From: Curtobacterium sp. Leaf183 | Lineage (GTDB): Bacteria; Actinomycetota; Actinomycetes; Actinomycetales; Microbacteriaceae | Reading direction: 5' to 3' | DNA length: 64,000 nucleotides | NCBI RefSeq assembly: GCF_001424385.1 | Contig: NZ_LMPO01000007.1 | Span: forward strand, 135,253-199,252 | Shown: positions 61,316-64,000 of the stretch, piece by piece | Position numbering within the stretch: the stretch's first letter is position 1 | How the letters are laid out: each line of letters opens with the position of its first letter | Notes under the pieces: model-generated | Seen by the model: the letters and a program-made list of their open reading frames with translations, nothing else | Told to the model about the DNA's origin: nothing | The model's database searches: none | Program-made: the position numbers and the translations under genes

Positions 61316-62521
61316 ATGAGCGTCGACACGTACGAAGGCCTCCGCATCGCGGTGGTCGGCATGGGGCAGCGGTCCGCCATCGCACGGCACGTCGCCGAGG
61401 CGGTCGCCGGTGCATCCGACCTGCAGGCCAGGGTCACCGCCGTCGCGGACGTCACGCCCGCCGGACGGCAGCGCGGGCACGCCGAGCACCCGGACGCGCA
61501 GGTCGTCGAGGACCACCGGGCCCTGGTGGGGCTCGTCGACGCGGCGATCGTCACCACGCCGGACTGGACCCACGCCGAGATCGCGATCGACCTGCTCCGC
61601 GCGGGCATCGCCGTCTACCTCGAGAAGCCACTCGCCATCACGGTCGAGGACGCCGACGCCGTGCTCAACGTCGCGGCCGAGACCGGCACCCCGCTCTACG
61701 TCGGGCACAACTTCCGGCACGCGGCGGTCGTCCGGCTCATGCGCCAGGTGATCGACCGCGGCGAGATCGGCCAGGTCAAGGCGGTCTGGTGCCGGCACTT
61801 CGTCGGCAACGGCGGCGACTACTACTTCAAGGACTGGCACGCCGACCGCACCAAGGTCAACTCGCTGCTGCTGCAGAAGGCCAGTCACGACCTCGACGTC
61901 ATCCACGCCCTGGCCGGCGGGTACACGCAGCGCGTCGTCGGCATGGGTTCGCTCTCGGTGTACGGCGACGTCACCGACCGTCGCGACCGCAGCGGTGAGC
62001 TGATGGGGGACTGGTTCTCGCTGGACAACTGGCCGCCGCTCGAGCAGACCGGGCTGAACCCGGTCGTCGACGTCGAGGACGTCTCCATGGTGATGATGAC
62101 GCTCGACAACGGCGTGCAGGCGAGCTACGAGCAGTGCCACTTCACGCCGGACTACTGGCGGAACTACACCGTCATCGGCACCGAGGGCCGCCTCGAGAAC
62201 ATCGGCGACACCGGCGGCGGCGTGGTCAAGGTCTGGAACCACCGGCGTGGCTGGGACGTGCGCGGCGACCGCGAGTACCCGGTCGACGGCGTCGAGGACG
62301 GACACGCCGACGCCGACCTGCTGACCATGACCGAGTTCCTGCGCAGCGTCGCACTCGGCGAACCGACCACCCTGTCGCCGATCGCCGCCCGCGCGGCGGT
62401 GGCGGCCGGGGCGCTCGCGACCCGCTCCCTCCGGAACGGCTCCGTCCCGATCGACGTCCCGGCCCTGCCGGACGCCACGATCTCCCACTTCACCCACCCC
62501 ACCCAGACCGTCACCCGCTGA
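61316..62521 (+). CDS. Gfo/Idh/MocA family oxidoreductase (sugar locus)
   Basis: A 401-residue NAD(P)-binding protein. GVMGMGQR-like AVVGMGQRSAIA starts the Rossmann domain, EKP is at 103-105 (YLEKPLAI), and LLLQKASHDLDVIHAL replaces the usual GGGxxxDxGxH segment. DYWRNYTVIGTEGRLEN is in the C-terminal domain. The family includes sugar dehydrogenases and NAD-dependent glycosidases such as GH109 alpha-N-acetylgalactosaminidase, which would fit the locus. A ribosome binding site (GGGAGCG) sets the ATG at 61316. Followed by the binding-protein gene. Confidence 0.93.
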   Translation: MSVDTYEGLRIAVVGMGQRSAIARHVAEAVAGASDLQARVTAVADVTPAGRQRGHAEHPDAQVVEDHRALVGLVDAAIVTTPDWTHAEIAIDLLRAGIAVYLEKPLAITVEDADAVLNVAAETGTPLYVGHNFRHAAVVRLMRQVIDRGEIGQVKAVWCRHFVGNGGDYYFKDWHADRTKVNSLLLQKASHDLDVIHALAGGYTQRVVGMGSLSVYGDVTDRRDRSGELMGDWFSLDNWPPLEQTGLNPVVDVEDVSMVMMTLDNGVQASYEQCHFTPDYWRNYTVIGTEGRLENIGDTGGGVVKVWNHRRGWDVRGDREYPVDGVEDGHADADLLTMTEFLRSVALGEPTTLSPIAARAAVAAGALATRSLRNGSVPIDVPALPDATISHFTHPTQTVTR

Positions 62522-62544
62522 CGGACGTGCGAAAGGACCACCCG

Positions 62545-63885
62545 ATGACCGCACACATCCCCGCCCGAGGCACCGGTTCCGGCAGTCGCCGGCGCCGCAT
62601 GCTGCTCGGGGCAGTCGCCGCCCTCGGCGCGGCCGTCCTGCTCGCCGGGTGCTCCACGTCGTCCGGTGCGTCCGGCGGCGGCAGCGGCGACTACGAGAAG
62701 ATCGCCAAGGACACCAAGGCGACGCTGAACTACGCCGTCTGGGACGAGAACCAGGTCAAGGCGATCAAGGCCAACATCGCGGGCTTCAACGAGGAGTACC
62801 CCGACATCACGGTCAACGTGGACGTCACCCCGTTCGCCAGCTACTGGACGAAGCTGCAGACCCAGGGCTCGAGCAACACGCTGCCCGACCTGTTCTGGAT
62901 GAACGGCCCGAACTTCCAGCTCTACGCGGCGAACGGCAAGATCGCGCCGATCACCGGCGAGGTCAAGGCCGGGGCGATCAAGCCGGGCAACTACTCCTCG
63001 GCGCTCAACAAGCTGTACACGTACGACGGCACCCAGTACGGCGTGCCGAAGGACTTCGACACGATCGGTGTCTGGGTGAACAAGGCGCTGTTCGAACAGG
63101 CCGGCGTCGCACTGCCCTCGAAGAACTGGACGTGGGACGACTTCCAGGCCACCGGCAAGGAGCTCTCCGACAAGCTCAAGGGCCAGGGTGCCTACGGTGC
63201 AGCCGGCGGCATGGACGGCCAGACCACCTACTACGACACGATCTTCCAGGCCGGTGGGTCGGTGCTGAACGCCGACGGCTCGAAGTCCGAGTACGCATCG
63301 AAGGCCTCCGAGGCCGGGCTGCAGTTCTGGACCGACCTCATCAAGTCCGGGGCCTCGCCGTCGATCAAGCAGCTCACCGACACGACCGCCGACCAGTGGT
63401 TCACCTCGGGCAAGCTCGCGATGTACCAGGGCGGCAGCTGGTTCCGCTCGGCACTCGTCGGCTCCGACATGGAGAAGGACGTCGTGGTCTACCCGCTGCC
63501 CAAGGGCAAGCAGCAGGCCACGGTCATCCACGGTGTGTCGAACGTCGTGGCCGAGGGCAGCAAGAACAAGGCGGCCGCCCAGGCGCTGCAGGTCTACCTC
63601 GCCGGCAAGACCGCGCAGCAGCAGCAGGGCGACATGGGGGCGGTCATCCCGGCCTACACCGGGACGCAGGACGCCTTCACGAAGACGATGCCGGACGCCG
63701 ACCTGCAGGTCTTCCTCGACGCGGTCAAGTACGCCAAGCCCCTGCCGGTGTCCAAGAACACGGCCGCGTGGAACACCCTCGAGACGAACATGCTGCCGAG
63801 TGCCTTCGACGGGTCCGAGCCGGTCGACCAGGTCGCGCAGCAGCTCGCCACGAAGATGGACACCGCCCTCGGCAAGGAGCAGTGA
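62545..63885 (+). CDS. sugar ABC transporter substrate-binding lipoprotein
   Basis: A 446-residue solute-binding protein of the carbohydrate (family 1) type. The signal peptide has RRRRMLLGAV and lipobox LLAGC with C36. The mature part has LNYAVWDENQVKAIKANIAGFNEEYP, the domain hinge NWTWDDFQATGKEL and GKLAMYQGGSWF, all typical of CUT1-family binding proteins. It captures an oligosaccharide or N-acetylhexosamine outside the cell and delivers it to the permease encoded next. GAAAGGA precedes the ATG. Confidence 0.95.
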   Translation: MTAHIPARGTGSGSRRRRMLLGAVAALGAAVLLAGCSTSSGASGGGSGDYEKIAKDTKATLNYAVWDENQVKAIKANIAGFNEEYPDITVNVDVTPFASYWTKLQTQGSSNTLPDLFWMNGPNFQLYAANGKIAPITGEVKAGAIKPGNYSSALNKLYTYDGTQYGVPKDFDTIGVWVNKALFEQAGVALPSKNWTWDDFQATGKELSDKLKGQGAYGAAGGMDGQTTYYDTIFQAGGSVLNADGSKSEYASKASEAGLQFWTDLIKSGASPSIKQLTDTTADQWFTSGKLAMYQGGSWFRSALVGSDMEKDVVVYPLPKGKQQATVIHGVSNVVAEGSKNKAAAQALQVYLAGKTAQQQQGDMGAVIPAYTGTQDAFTKTMPDADLQVFLDAVKYAKPLPVSKNTAAWNTLETNMLPSAFDGSEPVDQVAQQLATKMDTALGKEQ

Positions 63886-63910
63886 CGCCCCGGCGTCCTG
63901 GAGTGATCCG

Positions 63911-64000
63911 ATGACGATCCACACCGAGCACCCCGACACGGCGACCACCCCGGTCGCCACCCCCGCCCGGACGCAGCGCGCGTCCGGGCGGGGGGGCCCC
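63911..64000 (+). CDS. sugar ABC transporter permease (5' end only)
   Basis: The first 30 codons are present (MTIHTEHPDTATTPVATPART...), with GGAG 7 nt before the ATG at 63911. The hydrophilic, Thr/Pro/Arg-rich N-terminus directly after a sugar-binding-protein gene is usual for a MalF/UgpA-like permease; no membrane helix lies within the window, so the identity rests on gene order. The gene continues past 64000. Confidence 0.6.
   Translation, partial: MTIHTEHPDTATTPVATPARTQRASGRGGP

Overview
The window is 64 kb of very GC-rich, gene-dense chromosome from an actinobacterium. Base composition, codon use, gene content (monomeric isocitrate dehydrogenase, FBP-type zinc-finger protein, MmyB-type regulator, DUF3817, DUF4126) and the many promoters set directly on start codons all fit Microbacteriaceae, most likely a Curtobacterium-like organism; the genus is an inference. 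I see no rRNA, tRNA, insertion sequence, prophage or CRISPR array. 72 protein-coding genes are supported; the first and last are cut by the window edges.

Layout. 1-4.3 kb: redox enzymes (epimerase, SDR, FAD monooxygenase) with divergent TetR and MarR regulators. 4.3-10.2 kb: a zinc-ribbon-like protein, an alpha/beta hydrolase, a MOSC/beta-lactamase-fold pair, a P-loop kinase-like protein and a glycosyltransferase/EEP phosphatase/membrane-protein operon. 10.2-24.5 kb: a MerR-SDR pair, further SDRs, three aldo/keto reductases, an SGNH hydrolase, an exported flavin oxidase, a thioesterase, an FBP zinc-finger protein and an MmyB-SDR pair. 24.6-32.9 kb: housekeeping and envelope functions (CNNM/CBS protein, M23 peptidase, TMEM175-like channel, Na+/H+ antiporter, isocitrate dehydrogenase). 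33.1-36.1 kb: an overlapping operon of Gfo/Idh oxidoreductase, ThuA-like protein and GAF/SpoIIE-like protein. 39.2-42.9 kb: a complete four-gene osmoprotectant-type ABC importer. 42.9-45.7 kb: a TetR-controlled MacB-type ABC exporter. 46.7-52.8 kb: a PYROXD2-like oxidoreductase with a SRPBCC protein, a shikimate-dehydrogenase-like protein, a quinone reductase, a PspC protein and serine ammonia-lyase. 53.0-55.3 kb: a secreted sedolisin protease joined to a lectin-like domain. 55.4-64 kb: an amino-sugar catabolic locus.

The last region is the clearest system. A translationally coupled minus-strand operon (SIS isomerase/deaminase, ROK kinase, NagA-type deacetylase, PfkB-type phosphosugar kinase, class II bisphosphate aldolase) is divergent from a DeoR-family regulator, and a second Gfo/Idh oxidoreductase, a sugar-binding lipoprotein and the start of a permease follow. 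The enzymes match, step by step, a route for N-acetylgalactosamine (or another N-acetylhexosamine) fed by an ABC importer instead of a phosphotransferase system.

Two genome-scale patterns stand out. Around 25 genes carry a TANNNT -10 box 6-8 nt before the start codon and no Shine-Dalgarno sequence, which implies leaderless mRNAs; in three places the upstream gene's TAG stop codon is also the first half of that box. Also, almost every tail-to-tail gene junction with more than about 50 bp of space contains either a large near-perfect palindrome (six belong to one sequence family with compensatory arm changes) or a short tandem-repeat array (12, 17, 17 and 22 bp units).
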